Position numbers and translations under genes: made by a program. Below, piece by piece: positions 35,133 to 43,543 of a stretch of 64,000 nucleotides of DNA. The notes below the pieces were generated by a model that worked only from the letters and a program-made list of their open reading frames with translations, had not been told where the DNA came from and did no database searches. The stretch lies in contig NZ_LZZT01000047.1 in the NCBI RefSeq assembly GCF_014170305.1, forward strand, positions 281,879 through 345,878, written 5' to 3'. Each line of letters begins with the position of its first letter. Positions within the stretch are counted from its first letter, which is position 1. The stretch is from Achromobacter sp. UMC71 (GTDB lineage Bacteria > Pseudomonadota > Gammaproteobacteria > Burkholderiales > Burkholderiaceae_B).

Positions 35133-36491
35133 ATGTCCATGATTTCGGGACGCATCGAGCGTCTGCCGTTCGCGCATTTCCACAAACATCTGCTGCTGAT
35201 GGGCGGCCTGGGGTATATGTTCGATGCCATGGACGCCGCGGTGCTGGCGTTCATCCTGCCCGTGCTGCGCAAGACCTGGGAACTGTCCAGCGTGCAGATC
35301 GGCCTGCTGGGCAGCAGCACCTACATCGGCTTTTTCTTCGGCGCGTTGCTGGCGGGCACGCTGGGCGACCTGATTGGACGCCGCACGGTGATGATCTGGG
35401 CGCTGGCACTGTATTGCGTGGCCTCGCTCGTCAGCGCTTTCGTGAACAGCTGGCCGCCGTTCTTCGCGGCGCGGATCGTGGCGGGGATCGGCACCGGCGC
35501 GGAAAGCGCGATCATCGCGCCGTACCTGGCCGAATTCGTGGCCCGGCGGTTCCGGGGCAGCTTCACCGGGGCGCTGGCGGGATTCTTCTCGTTCGGCTTC
35601 GTGGCGGCGGCGCTGCTGGGGTATTTCATCGTGCCGGCGCATGACGAGGGTTGGCGCATGGTGCTGGTCATCACGGCGCTGCCGGTGGTGATGCTGCTGT
35701 GGTGGCGCCGGGCGCTGCCCGAATCGCCGCGCTGGCTGGAAAGCCGGGGCCGGACTGACGAGGCCTCGCGCATCCTGGACAAGATCGAAGCGGACTTCGC
35801 GCGGCGCGGCTACGCGCTGGCCGAGGCGCAGCCCGAAATCGCGGCGGCCACCGGCAAAAGCGGCACGCTGCGCGAGAACTTCATGCTATTGCTGGCGGGC
35901 CGCCAGGCACGCATCACCATCATGACGTGGATCATGTGGCTGTCGATCACGTTCAGCTACTACTCGTTCTTCGTGTGGATCCCGGGGCTGCTGGTCGAGA
36001 CCGGCATGAGCATCACCAAGAGTTTTTCGTATTCGCTGGCGATCTATTGCGCGCAGGTGCCGGGCTATTTCAGCGCGGCCTGGTTCAACGAGAAGATCGG
36101 CCGCCAGGCCACCATCGCCACTTACATGCTGTTGGGCGGGGCCAGCGCGCTGGGCCTGGCTTTCTCGCAGAGCAACGAGCAGATCATGCTGGCCGGCATC
36201 TGCATGTCGTTCTTCATGAACGGTACTTATGCAGGCGTGTATGCCTACACGGCCGAGGTTTTTCCGACGGCGGTGCGCACCACCGGCGCGGGGCTGGCGT
36301 CGGCCATCGGGCGGATCGGCGCGATCGTGTCGCCGATCCTGGTCGGCTACCTGTATCCGAACTTCGGCTTTTTGGGTGTGTTCGGCCTGACGACGGTCGT
36401 GCTGTTGCTGGGCGCCGCCGTGGTGGTGTTGATGGGCGTGCCGACGCGCGGCCGCTCGCTCGAGGAAATCGCCGCAGGAGAAACGCAATGA
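35133..36491 (+). CDS. MFS transporter (AAHS / sugar-porter-like)
   Basis: This 452-residue permease has 12 predicted transmembrane helices. MFS landmarks are GTLGDLIGRRTVMIWALALY (the loop 2-3 motif), the acidic LAEFVARRFRG and the mid-loop LPESPRWLESRGR. The start has AAGGGG ten bases upstream. It resembles aromatic-acid and metabolite:H+ symporters, and substrate choice cannot be read from sequence. The GAF-protein gene overlaps its stop (ATGA) and the amidohydrolase follows, so the three genes form an operon that the divergent LysR probably controls. Confidence 0.9.
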   Translation: MSMISGRIERLPFAHFHKHLLLMGGLGYMFDAMDAAVLAFILPVLRKTWELSSVQIGLLGSSTYIGFFFGALLAGTLGDLIGRRTVMIWALALYCVASLVSAFVNSWPPFFAARIVAGIGTGAESAIIAPYLAEFVARRFRGSFTGALAGFFSFGFVAAALLGYFIVPAHDEGWRMVLVITALPVVMLLWWRRALPESPRWLESRGRTDEASRILDKIEADFARRGYALAEAQPEIAAATGKSGTLRENFMLLLAGRQARITIMTWIMWLSITFSYYSFFVWIPGLLVETGMSITKSFSYSLAIYCAQVPGYFSAAWFNEKIGRQATIATYMLLGGASALGLAFSQSNEQIMLAGICMSFFMNGTYAGVYAYTAEVFPTAVRTTGAGLASAIGRIGAIVSPILVGYLYPNFGFLGVFGLTTVVLLLGAAVVVLMGVPTRGRSLEEIAAGETQ

Positions 36492-37006
36492 AGTCCATTC
36501 GTCACACGGGACCCGCGCTAGCGGTCCCCGAACTGGATGCGGTGGCGGGCGCCCACGCCGCCCTGGACCAGCCGCAGGCGGTGTTCGCCGCGGTCGACCG
36601 CGCGCTGGCGGCACAGATCGGCCACCGGCTGTTCACCATTCTGTCCTACGACCCCGAGACCGCGCTGGCAACGCGGCTGTATTCGAACCTGCCCGACGCC
36701 TACCCGGCGGGCGGCAGCAAGACGGTGGCCCAGGGGCCTTGGACCGAGGCCGTGCTGGATCGCGGCGAGGCCTACATCGGGCACACGCTGGATGATCTGC
36801 GCCAGGTGTTCTCGGACCACGCCCTGATCGATTCCCTGGGCTGCCAGAGTGTGCTGAACATGCCGATCCGCTGGCGCGGCCGCACGCTGGGCTCGCTGAA
36901 CCTGCTGCACGCGGCCCATTGGTACGGTCCGGCCGACGCCGCCGCGTGCCGTCCCTATGCACAACTGACGCTGCCGGCGGTGCTGCCGGTCCTACTTACG
37001 CTTTGA
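36488..37006 (+). CDS. GAF domain-containing protein
   Basis: This 172-residue cytoplasmic protein is essentially one GAF domain: AAQIGHRLFTILSYDPETAL, later VFSDHALIDSLGCQSVLNMP and WRGRTLGSLNLLHAA. GAF domains bind small ligands, and free-standing ones of this form occur next to catabolic genes. Its ATG overlaps the permease stop by four bases, so translation is coupled. It probably acts as an accessory or sensor for the pathway; no enzymatic residues are recognised. Confidence 0.82.
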   Translation: MKSIRHTGPALAVPELDAVAGAHAALDQPQAVFAAVDRALAAQIGHRLFTILSYDPETALATRLYSNLPDAYPAGGSKTVAQGPWTEAVLDRGEAYIGHTLDDLRQVFSDHALIDSLGCQSVLNMPIRWRGRTLGSLNLLHAAHWYGPADAAACRPYAQLTLPAVLPVLLTL

Positions 37007-37019
37007 TTGCGGGAGCATC

Positions 37020-38273
37020 ATGCAAACCCTATTGTTCAAGAACGCCGCGCTGCTGGACCCGGCCCATGCCGATCTGCAGGGCGACCACGATGTGCTCGTG
37101 GAGGACGGCCTGATCAAAGAGGTGTCCGACCGCCCCTTGCAGGCGTCGTCGGCGCGGGTGATCGACCTGAAGGGCAAGACCCTGATGCCGGGTCTGATCG
37201 ACCTGCACGTGCATGTGATCGCCGTGGAGTTGAACCTGGCGCAGCAGGTCAGCATGCCTAACGTGCTGGTGACCTTCCGGTCGGCGCCGATCCTGCGCGG
37301 TATGCTGCGGCGCGGCTTCACTACCGTGCGGGACGCGGGCGGCGCGGGGCATGCGTTCAAGCAGGCGGTCGAGCTGGGGCTGGTGCAGGGTCCGCGATTG
37401 TTCGTGTCTGGCCGGGCGCTCAGCCAGACGGGCGGACACGGCGACATGCGGGCCCGCAGCGATTTCCTGAACGATGATTCACCGTGTCCGTGCTGCGTGC
37501 GGGTGGGAGCGCTGGCGCGCGTGGCCGACGGCGTGGATGCGGTGCGCCGGGCGGTGCGCCAGGAACTGCAGATGGGCGCGGACCAGATCAAGATCATGGC
37601 GTCGGGCGGGGTGGCGTCGCCCACCGACCCGGTGGGCGCGTGGGGTTACTCCGAAGACGAGATCCGCGCCATCGTGGCCGAGGCCCGCGGCCGCCAGACC
37701 TACGTGTTGGCGCATGCCTATACGGCCGAGGCGATCGCCCGCGCCGTGCGTTGCGGGGTGCGCACGATCGAGCACGGCAATCTGGTCGACGCCGAGACCG
37801 CCCGGTTGATGGCGCAAAGCCAGGCGTATGCCGTGCCGACGCTGGTGACCTACGAGGCGCTGGCCAGCGAAGGCGGCGATTTCGGCCTGCCGCCGGAAAG
37901 CGTGGCCAAGATTTCGCAGGTGCGCGATGCCGGTCTGCGGTCGCTGGAAATCTATCGCGATGCGGGCGTGAAAATGGGCTATGGCAGTGACCTGCTGGGC
38001 CCGTCGCAGCGGCTGCAAAGCGATGAATTCCGCCTGCGGGCCGAGGTGTTGGGGCCACAGGCGGTGATCGCCAGCGCCACGCGGGTGGGCGCCGAGGTGC
38101 TGGGCATGCAGGGCAAGCTGGGCTGCATCGCGCCCGGCGCCATAGCGGACCTGCTGGTGGTCGATGGCGACCCGTTGCGCGATGTGTCCTGCCTGCTGGG
38201 GCAGGGCGAACGCATTCCGCTGGTGGTGCAGGGCGGCAAGGTGCAGTTTGACGAACTGCGCCTTGCCGCCTGA
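37020..38273 (+). CDS. Amidohydrolase-superfamily (M38 / prolidase-like) metallo-hydrolase
   Basis: The 417-residue enzyme has the complete binuclear metal site of the superfamily: His63 and His65 in LIDLHVHVIA, the bridging lysine K191 in DQIKIMASGG, His232 in LAHAYTAEAI, His252 in RTIEHGNLVD and Asp324 in MGYGSDLLG. The C-terminal GAIADLLVVDGDPLRD closes the composite beta domain. Close relatives hydrolyse N-acyl or prolyl dipeptides (imidazolonepropionase-like and Xaa-Pro type). A Cys-rich CPCC at 156-159 is notable. It ends the LysR-controlled operon with the permease and GAF genes. Confidence 0.88.
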   Translation: MQTLLFKNAALLDPAHADLQGDHDVLVEDGLIKEVSDRPLQASSARVIDLKGKTLMPGLIDLHVHVIAVELNLAQQVSMPNVLVTFRSAPILRGMLRRGFTTVRDAGGAGHAFKQAVELGLVQGPRLFVSGRALSQTGGHGDMRARSDFLNDDSPCPCCVRVGALARVADGVDAVRRAVRQELQMGADQIKIMASGGVASPTDPVGAWGYSEDEIRAIVAEARGRQTYVLAHAYTAEAIARAVRCGVRTIEHGNLVDAETARLMAQSQAYAVPTLVTYEALASEGGDFGLPPESVAKISQVRDAGLRSLEIYRDAGVKMGYGSDLLGPSQRLQSDEFRLRAEVLGPQAVIASATRVGAEVLGMQGKLGCIAPGAIADLLVVDGDPLRDVSCLLGQGERIPLVVQGGKVQFDELRLAA

Positions 38274-38297
38274 TCGGAACGGGGCGGGGCCTTGGCG

Positions 38298-39062
38298 TCA
38301 GCCGCGGTTGATCGATACGCCGCCGTCGACCAGCAGCGCCGTGCCGGTGGTGAAGCTGGACGCGTCCGAGGCCAGGTACAGCGCCGATCGCGCGATCTCG
38401 GCAGGCGTGGCCAGCCGCTTGAGCGCGTGCAGGCCTTCGACGTAGCCGCGCGCTTCGGGCGTGTCCATTGAGGCCCGGCCCATCGGCGTGTCCGTGCCGC
38501 CGGGCAGCAGGGCATTGGCGCGGATGCCGCGAGCCCCGTATTCGGCGGCGATGACCTGCGTCAGCCCGATCAGGCCGGCTTTGCTGGCCGCATAGGCGCC
38601 CATGCCGGGAAAACCGGCGGTATAGCCGACGAAGGTGGACGTGAAGATCAGCGAGCCGCCGCCGCGTTCGAGCAGGGCGGGGATCTGGTGGCGCGCGCCC
38701 AGGAAGGCGCTGGTGAGGTTGGTATCCAGGATGTCGCGCCATTCTGCGGGCGAAAGCTCGTGCACCGGCACGGCGGGGCCAGTCATGCCGGCATTGTTGA
38801 AGGCGATGTCCAGGCCGCCGAAGCGGGCGTGGGCGGCAGCCACGGCGTCCCGCGCCAGGGCTTCATCGCGTACATCGCCCGCCAGCACGGCGGCATGGCT
38901 GCCCATGGCTTCGATCTCGGCGGCAAGCTGGTCCAGCTCGGCTTGCCGCCGTGCCACCAGCACCAGCCTGGCGCCTTCGCGCGCGAACAGCTTTGCGGCT
39001 TCGTAGCCGATTCCAGAACTGGCGCCCGTGACGATGGCAACTTTGCCGGCCAATTGATGCAT
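38298..39062 (-). CDS. SDR-family oxidoreductase
   Basis: This 254-residue classical short-chain dehydrogenase has the cofactor motif VTGASSGIGYEAAKLFAREG, the NNAG motif in DIAFNNAGMTGP, catalytic YAASKAGLIG (Tyr and Lys) and the C-terminal TTGTALLVDGGVSINRG. It is soluble and NAD(P)-dependent with unknown substrate. The gene is convergent with the amidohydrolase at 38273, only 24 bases away, and the LysE gene follows upstream in the same direction. It could be a separate transcription unit. Confidence 0.9.
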   Translation of the reverse strand: MHQLAGKVAIVTGASSGIGYEAAKLFAREGARLVLVARRQAELDQLAAEIEAMGSHAAVLAGDVRDEALARDAVAAAHARFGGLDIAFNNAGMTGPAVPVHELSPAEWRDILDTNLTSAFLGARHQIPALLERGGGSLIFTSTFVGYTAGFPGMGAYAASKAGLIGLTQVIAAEYGARGIRANALLPGGTDTPMGRASMDTPEARGYVEGLHALKRLATPAEIARSALYLASDASSFTTGTALLVDGGVSINRG

Positions 39063-39135
39063 GATCGATCCTTGAGGGTGAATGACCCAGGAACGATAGG
39101 CGCCCGCGCGGAGCCGGGCTATCCGGTTCTTGCGC

Positions 39136-39735
39136 TTACTTGAAGACCGACCAGGCGACCGTCACCGAGAAAGCACCCAGCACGATCGAGGCGGCGCGCT
39201 GCATCCTGGCCGGGTCGATCCATTTCAGTTTCTCGCCGCCGAGGGTGGCGCCGAATAACACCCAGGCCAGGCCGATAGGCACCAGCAACGCCGAGAAAAT
39301 GGCCATGCACAAGGCATAGCCGGACAGGCTGGCGAAGGCCGCGGGCGGGAAAATGGTGCTGGCGAACAGGATGCCCTTGGGGTTGAGCAACGTGGCCGTG
39401 AACAGGGTGCGCAGGCCGATGACCTGCTGCGCCGCTGACGGCACGGCGTGCGCCGCACGCCACATGCGCCAGGCCAGATAGGCGATGTAGAGGCTGCTGG
39501 CAATGCGCACCGCCGTGGGCAGCCAGGGCAGGATCTGCGCGGCCTGGCTCAGGAAGCGGCCCCACACCGTGATCGACACCAGATAGCCGGCCAGTTCCGC
39601 GCCCGTCAGTCGCGCCGAACGGGCAAAGCCCTGGCGCAGACCCGCCGCCGCCAGCAAGGTATTGGTGGGGCCGGGCATGGCCAGCACGAGGGCGATACCG
39701 GCGACGAAAAAGCTCAATGCCGTAGCGGTGAACAT
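39136..39735 (-). CDS. LysE-family amino-acid exporter
   Basis: The 199-residue inner-membrane protein has the N-terminal signature of LysE/RhtB translocators, ALVLAMPGPTNTLLAAAGLRQG, and about six hydrophobic helices. It also has the conserved LNPKGILFASTIFPP. It probably exports amino acids or related small compounds. It lies between an SDR gene on the same strand and a lipoprotein gene on the other. Confidence 0.88.
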   Translation of the reverse strand: MFTATALSFFVAGIALVLAMPGPTNTLLAAAGLRQGFARSARLTGAELAGYLVSITVWGRFLSQAAQILPWLPTAVRIASSLYIAYLAWRMWRAAHAVPSAAQQVIGLRTLFTATLLNPKGILFASTIFPPAAFASLSGYALCMAIFSALLVPIGLAWVLFGATLGGEKLKWIDPARMQRAASIVLGAFSVTVAWSVFK

Positions 39736-39893
39736 GACGGGTCAGGATTGGGGCGAAGGGCCGTCTTGTAGCATGCGGGCCGTCATGGCGGCAACTGCCC
39801 GTGGGGCGGGCGCAAACCAGGTTGGCGGGGAGGCGACGGCGGGCGGCAGGCGTGCCAAAATCGGGCCTTCCTGTCTCAGACCAGAGGGATGCC

Positions 39894-40244
39894 ATGCCAA
39901 TTCGGCCCAGCCGCGCCTTGGGCGCGAGCGTGATGGTGCTGTTGCTGCTTGCCGCCTGCGGCAAGAAAGAGGAATACCCCGCCGAGGTCCAGCGTGTGAC
40001 CTATGCCTCATGCGTGCAGGGCTTCAAGGCCAAGGCGCCGGCCGGCATCGACAAGGTGGATGACAAGGCCAAGGGGTACTGCCAATGCGTGCTGGACGGC
40101 CTGCAGTCCAAGGTGCCGCTGACGGACTTTCAACGTTACGAACAGCTGCTGATCAGCGGGGCGTCCGGCGCCGAGCGCGAGCGGCTGGAAAAGGCGGTGA
40201 TGACGGTGGTGGACGCGTGCCTGAAGCGCTTGGTTTCGTTCTAG
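39894..40244 (+). CDS. Small Cys-containing lipoprotein
   Basis: This 116-residue protein has a lipobox LLAACGKKEE at residues 18-26, so it is a membrane lipoprotein. The mature part has four cysteines (ASCVQGF, YCQCVLD and VDACLKRL) that could form disulfides in the periplasm. AGAGGGAT precedes its ATG. No family is recognised with confidence. Its last 92 bases overlap the 3' end of the convergent LysR gene. Confidence 0.78.
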   Translation: MPIRPSRALGASVMVLLLLAACGKKEEYPAEVQRVTYASCVQGFKAKAPAGIDKVDDKAKGYCQCVLDGLQSKVPLTDFQRYEQLLISGASGAERERLEKAVMTVVDACLKRLVSF

Positions 40245-41178
40245 CGCGATCAGGCATGGGCGGCGCCGGGTCGACCGGGAAGCGCGCGGGGTCGGCAAAC
40301 AAGGCGACCAGTTCGTCGAACACGAGCCTGACACGCGCCGGCACCGGGCCGCGCTGCGGACGATAGACATACAGGTCCCAGGGGGCTGGCGACAGCTCGG
40401 GCAGCACCGCCACCAGCTTGCCGGTGCGCAGATGCGGGACGGCTACATAGCTGACCAGATGGCCGAAACCCAGACCGGACAGCACCGCATCGCATTCGGC
40501 TTCCAGGTCGTTGGTGCCGAAGGCGGGCTGGGATGGCGTCCAGAGTCCGTCCTGGGCCAATTGCCAAGACCAGGGGCGGCCGGTGCCGCGGTCGATCAAG
40601 GCGGTGACCGGCAACGCGGCCAACTGCTCCAGATGGGTTGGCGTGCCGCAGCGCGCGATCAACTCGGGCGAACCGACGATGAAGAAGTTCAGCTTGGTCA
40701 CTGCTTTGGCGACGTAGCGGCTGTCGCGCAGCGATCCCAGCCGTACGCCGATATCGATTTTCTCGTCGACCACGTCGGCGATCTGGTCTGACAGGCGCAG
40801 GTCAAAGCGGATGGCGGGATGACGCTGGCCAATGTCGCGCAGCAGCGGCGCAATGAACATCCGGCCGAGCGAGATCGGGGCGGTGATGCGCAAGACGCCC
40901 GCCATGCCGTCGCGGGCCTGGGCCGACGGGCGCTGGAACAGGCCGTCGATCTGCGACAGGCTGGCGCGGGCCTCGCGCGCCAGTTGCTCGCCGAATTCGG
41001 TGATCTGGTTGCCGCGCGTGTTGCGGTGGAACAGGACTTCGCCGATTTGCGCTTCCAGTTCCTGCACCGCGCGGGTGATGGCCTGCGGCGAGGTGCCCAG
41101 CCGCAGCGCGGCTTCCTTGAAGCTGGCGGCGTCGGCCGCGGCGCAGAACAGGCGCAGCATTTCCAGGCGGTTCAGCAT
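40153..41178 (-). CDS. LysR-family transcriptional regulator (controls the SDR at 41320)
   Basis: This 341-residue regulator begins MLNRLEMLRLFCAAADAASF with the helix-turn-helix EAALRLGTSPQAITRAVQEL, typical of the CrgA/DsdC-like LysR group. Its effector domain includes VLRITAPISLGRMFIAPLL. The last about 30 residues are proline/arginine-rich and antisense to the lipoprotein gene; the true domain probably ends near FADPARFP. It is divergent from the SDR gene at 41320, with a perfect dyad at 41204 between them. Confidence 0.88.
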   Translation of the reverse strand: MLNRLEMLRLFCAAADAASFKEAALRLGTSPQAITRAVQELEAQIGEVLFHRNTRGNQITEFGEQLAREARASLSQIDGLFQRPSAQARDGMAGVLRITAPISLGRMFIAPLLRDIGQRHPAIRFDLRLSDQIADVVDEKIDIGVRLGSLRDSRYVAKAVTKLNFFIVGSPELIARCGTPTHLEQLAALPVTALIDRGTGRPWSWQLAQDGLWTPSQPAFGTNDLEAECDAVLSGLGFGHLVSYVAVPHLRTGKLVAVLPELSPAPWDLYVYRPQRGPVPARVRLVFDELVALFADPARFPVDPAPPMPDRARTKPSASGTRPPPSSPPFPAARARRRTPR

Positions 41179-41203
41179 GGGCAGCCCTTGTGTCGTCGGA
41201 TGA

Positions 41204-41224
41204 GAATTCCAATATTTGGAATTC
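41204..41224. promoter_or_regulatory. Perfect 9-3-9 palindrome, LysR operator candidate
   Basis: GAATTCCAA, spacer TAT, TTGGAATTC. It lies 26 bases upstream of the LysR start and about 95 bases before the SDR start, the position expected of a LysR recognition site (T-N11-A form). The AT-rich TCTAAAATAAAAACG beside it suits a promoter. Confidence 0.6.
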
Positions 41225-41319
41225 TAAAATAAAAACGTTTCCATTTACTGGATTTCTGCCGCTGCCGATACTGACATTCATCACAACACATGGCCCCCCG
41301 GGGCTGACAGGAGAATGTC

Positions 41320-42063
41320 ATGAGCAAGAACATCGAAGGCAAAGTGGTGGTGATCACCGGCGCCAGCAGCGGATTGGGTGAAGCCACGGCGCGGCACCTG
41401 GCAGCGCAGGGCGCAAGCCTGGTGCTGGGCGCGCGCCGCCTGGACCGCCTGCAAGCGATTGCCGCCGAGATCCGCGCGGCGGGCGGCAAGGTGGAAGTGG
41501 CGGCCACCGATGTGGCGCGTCAGGCTGATGTACAGGCGCTGATCGACACGGCGGTTCGCGCGTTCGGACGGGTGGACGTCCTGGTCAACAATGCGGGCTA
41601 TATGGCGATTGCACCGCTGGCCGATACGCGGGTGCAGGAGTGGGACCGCATGATCGACATCAATATCAAGGGCGTGCTGTATGGCATTGCCGCCGTGCTG
41701 CCGCTGTTCCAGAAGCAGGAAAGCGGGCATTTCATCAATATCGCGTCGGTCGCGGGCCTGAAGGTGTTCAGCCCTGGCGGCACCGTGTACAGCGGCACCA
41801 AGTTCGCGGTGCGGGCAATTTCCGAAGGCCTGCGGCATGAGGTCGGCGGCAAGATCCGCACCACCACCATCGAACCCGGCGCCGTCGACACTGAACTCAA
41901 GCAAGGCGTGTCGCACACAGAAAGCCGCAAGGCGGTGGACGATTTCTACCAGATCGCGATCGGCGCCGACGCCGTGGCGCGCGCGATCGCTTACGCGATC
42001 GAGCAGCCGTCGGATGTGGACATCAATGAGATCGTGCTGCGTCCCGCCGCCCAGGATTTCTGA
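41320..42063 (+). CDS. SDR-family oxidoreductase (LysR-controlled)
   Basis: This 247-residue classical short-chain dehydrogenase has VVITGASSGLGEATARHLAA, VLVNNAGYMAIAPLADTRV, catalytic YSGTKFAVRAISEGLRHE and the substrate-loop EPGAVDTELKQGV. It belongs to the group with a GXXXGXG Rossmann loop that uses NADP(H) and acts on small alcohols or ketones. Divergent transcription from the LysR at 40153 and the palindrome between them suggest induction by an aldehyde or quinone-like signal, as is common for this pairing. Confidence 0.9.
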   Translation: MSKNIEGKVVVITGASSGLGEATARHLAAQGASLVLGARRLDRLQAIAAEIRAAGGKVEVAATDVARQADVQALIDTAVRAFGRVDVLVNNAGYMAIAPLADTRVQEWDRMIDINIKGVLYGIAAVLPLFQKQESGHFINIASVAGLKVFSPGGTVYSGTKFAVRAISEGLRHEVGGKIRTTTIEPGAVDTELKQGVSHTESRKAVDDFYQIAIGADAVARAIAYAIEQPSDVDINEIVLRPAAQDF

Positions 42064-42077
42064 GTGCGGGCGGGCCC

Positions 42078-42521
42078 CTAGCGCGCCAGCTTCATCGACA
42101 CATCGGTATGCGTGCCGCGGTCCAGGTCGGCACCCAGCGGCGCGGTGCATTCGGGCAGGTTGAGCAGCTCGCGGCTGATTTCACCGGCTTCGATGCGGCG
42201 CGCGATGTCGTCGAGCAACAGCGTGCGCGTGGCGAAACCCTGGCCCTGCAGGTTCCTGGTGTTCAGCCGATAGCTCAGGTTGGGCTCGCTGCCCTTCATG
42301 ATACCCAGCTCCAGGATTTGCCCGTGCTCGTTGCGGATCAGCAGTTGATCGGGGCGCGCATAGATGCGGTAGATGCGCCACGGCGACGAAATGGCCGCAT
42401 GGCTGGGGCGTGCGTCGGTATGCGCGCTGTTGCCGCGCGGCGGCGGCGGGGTGCCGGCGCTGGGCAGCAGCTTGACGCAGGCGTTGGCGAAACGCGCGAC
42501 AGTCCGTGAGAAGGCGCTCAC
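42078..42521 (-). CDS. Hypothetical protein with candidate out-of-frame start at a poly-G tract
   Basis: The in-frame GTG at 42521 gives 147 residues (MSAFSRTVARFANACVKLLP to DVSMKLAR), with a well-behaved C-terminal half (PWRIYRIYARPDQLLIRNEH then LSYRLNTRNLQGQGFATRT). No family recognised. A better start, ATG at 42589 with GGAG eight bases upstream (start peptide MNKQPPP), lies in another frame. The two are separated by a run of seven G at 42568-42574. One extra base in that run would fuse them into a 171-residue protein. It is either a sequencing or assembly slip, a slippage switch, or coincidence. Confidence 0.6.
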   Translation of the reverse strand: MSAFSRTVARFANACVKLLPSAGTPPPPRGNSAHTDARPSHAAISSPWRIYRIYARPDQLLIRNEHGQILELGIMKGSEPNLSYRLNTRNLQGQGFATRTLLLDDIARRIEAGEISRELLNLPECTAPLGADLDRGTHTDVSMKLAR

Positions 42522-42817
42522 GCTCGCGCAGCCGGGAGCGCGCGGACGGGGCGAGGACTTGTCGTGTGGGGGGGCGGTTGCTTGTTCATTGCCGTGCTCC
42601 TATGCATGGCGATGCGGGCGAGGGACGCGCGTTCAAGCACCATCATTGCAGGATACGCGCTTTGGCGCGTCGCCGTATGAAAAAGCCAAGGTGTTACGCA
42701 TAAAGCGTGGATGCGCGGCGAAATAACGTGATTTCCCGCGAATAAAAGCCAATATCAGCGCAAAAACCAGCTAAGCATGCGTGCAAAAATAATAAGGGTG
42801 GTAATTGGAAACGCTGA

Positions 42818-42846
42818 TTGACATTATCCGGCCCTACACCCATAGT
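42818..42846 (+). promoter_or_regulatory. Sigma-70 promoter of the cold-shock gene
   Basis: TTGACA at 42818, 17-base spacer, CATAGT at 42841. The transcript would carry an untranslated leader of about 125 bases, the long 5' UTR typical of cspA-type genes. The upstream part of the gap, 42590-42817, is notably AT-rich from 42720 on. I see no other gene there. Confidence 0.65.
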
Positions 42847-42978
42847 GGACTTGAAGCTTTTCGAGCATCGTGATTTTCGTCCGGTCTTGCACCCCCTGCG
42901 GGGCGCTTCATTGTTCGCAGTCCTTTCCTTGACAGGCTCACTCTCGCGGGCTGTGTCCGCTATTTAAAGGAATGGATT

Positions 42979-43182
42979 ATGGAAACCGGAATCGTCAAAT
43001 GGTTCAACGATGCCAAGGGCTTTGGCTTCATCATGCCCGAGAACGGCGGCAAGGATCTGTTCGCTCATTTCTCCGAGATTGTCAGCGACGGGCACAAAGT
43101 GCTGCTTGAAAACCAGCGCGTCAGCTACGTCACCGCGCAGGGCGCCAAAGGCCCCCACGCCACGCAAATCCGCACCTTGTGA
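42979..43182 (+). CDS. cspA: CspA-family cold-shock protein
   Basis: This 67-residue OB-fold nucleic-acid chaperone has the RNP1 motif KGFGFIMPENGG and the RNP2 motif DLFAHFSEI. It begins METGIVKWFNDAKGFGF, the usual CspA opening. It binds single-stranded RNA and DNA and melts secondary structure. The ribosome site AAGGAATGG lies before the ATG and the leader is long. A terminator hairpin starts three bases after its stop, so it is mostly monocistronic. Confidence 0.95.
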   Translation: METGIVKWFNDAKGFGFIMPENGGKDLFAHFSEIVSDGHKVLLENQRVSYVTAQGAKGPHATQIRTL

Positions 43183-43184
43183 AC

Positions 43185-43206
43185 AAAGGCCCTTGACGGG
43201 CCTTTT
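43185..43206 (+). terminator. Terminator/attenuator directly after the cold-shock gene
   Basis: AAAGGCCC, loop TTGAC, GGGCCTTTT: an 8-bp stem with T residues, two bases past the stop. Twenty bases later the next gene starts with its own ribosome site, so partial read-through would tie it to the cold-shock gene. Confidence 0.75.
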
Positions 43207-43225
43207 GATCAACGACGGGAGGCTT

Positions 43226-43483
43226 ATGTTTCACAACAATATGGTTTACAAGGGCTACCGGCTGACAGCCAGCGTTTCCCGCATTTCCGTGGGCGGCTCG
43301 GGCCGGCCCGCTTTCACCGCGACCGTGGCCGTGGAGCTTGCCGGCGATCAGGACCGTCTTGGCGAACCCTACGTCGTGCCGCTGTTCGCATCGGGTGGCT
43401 TCGTGTCCAGCCCAGGCATGGCGGTGGATGCCGCGATCAACCATGGCCGTACCGTGGTGGACGCGCATGCCAGACCCGTCTAA
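43226..43483 (+). CDS. Small hypothetical protein after the cold-shock gene (85 aa)
   Basis: The start has a strong GGGAGGCTT ribosome site. The sequence begins MFHNNMVYKGYRLTASVSRI and is soluble. It contains FTATVAVELAGDQDRLG and VDAAINHGRTVVDAHAR. I recognise no family. It may be a small single-domain protein of the kind often found beside cold-shock genes in this group of bacteria. It is probably expressed by read-through of the hairpin at 43185; a strong terminator follows at 43544. Confidence 0.75.
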   Translation: MFHNNMVYKGYRLTASVSRISVGGSGRPAFTATVAVELAGDQDRLGEPYVVPLFASGGFVSSPGMAVDAAINHGRTVVDAHARPV

Positions 43484-43543
43484 GCGCGTGAACCGGCGCG
43501 GCGCTTGCATGGCGCATGCGCATCGCGGTCCTCCAAACAACAT

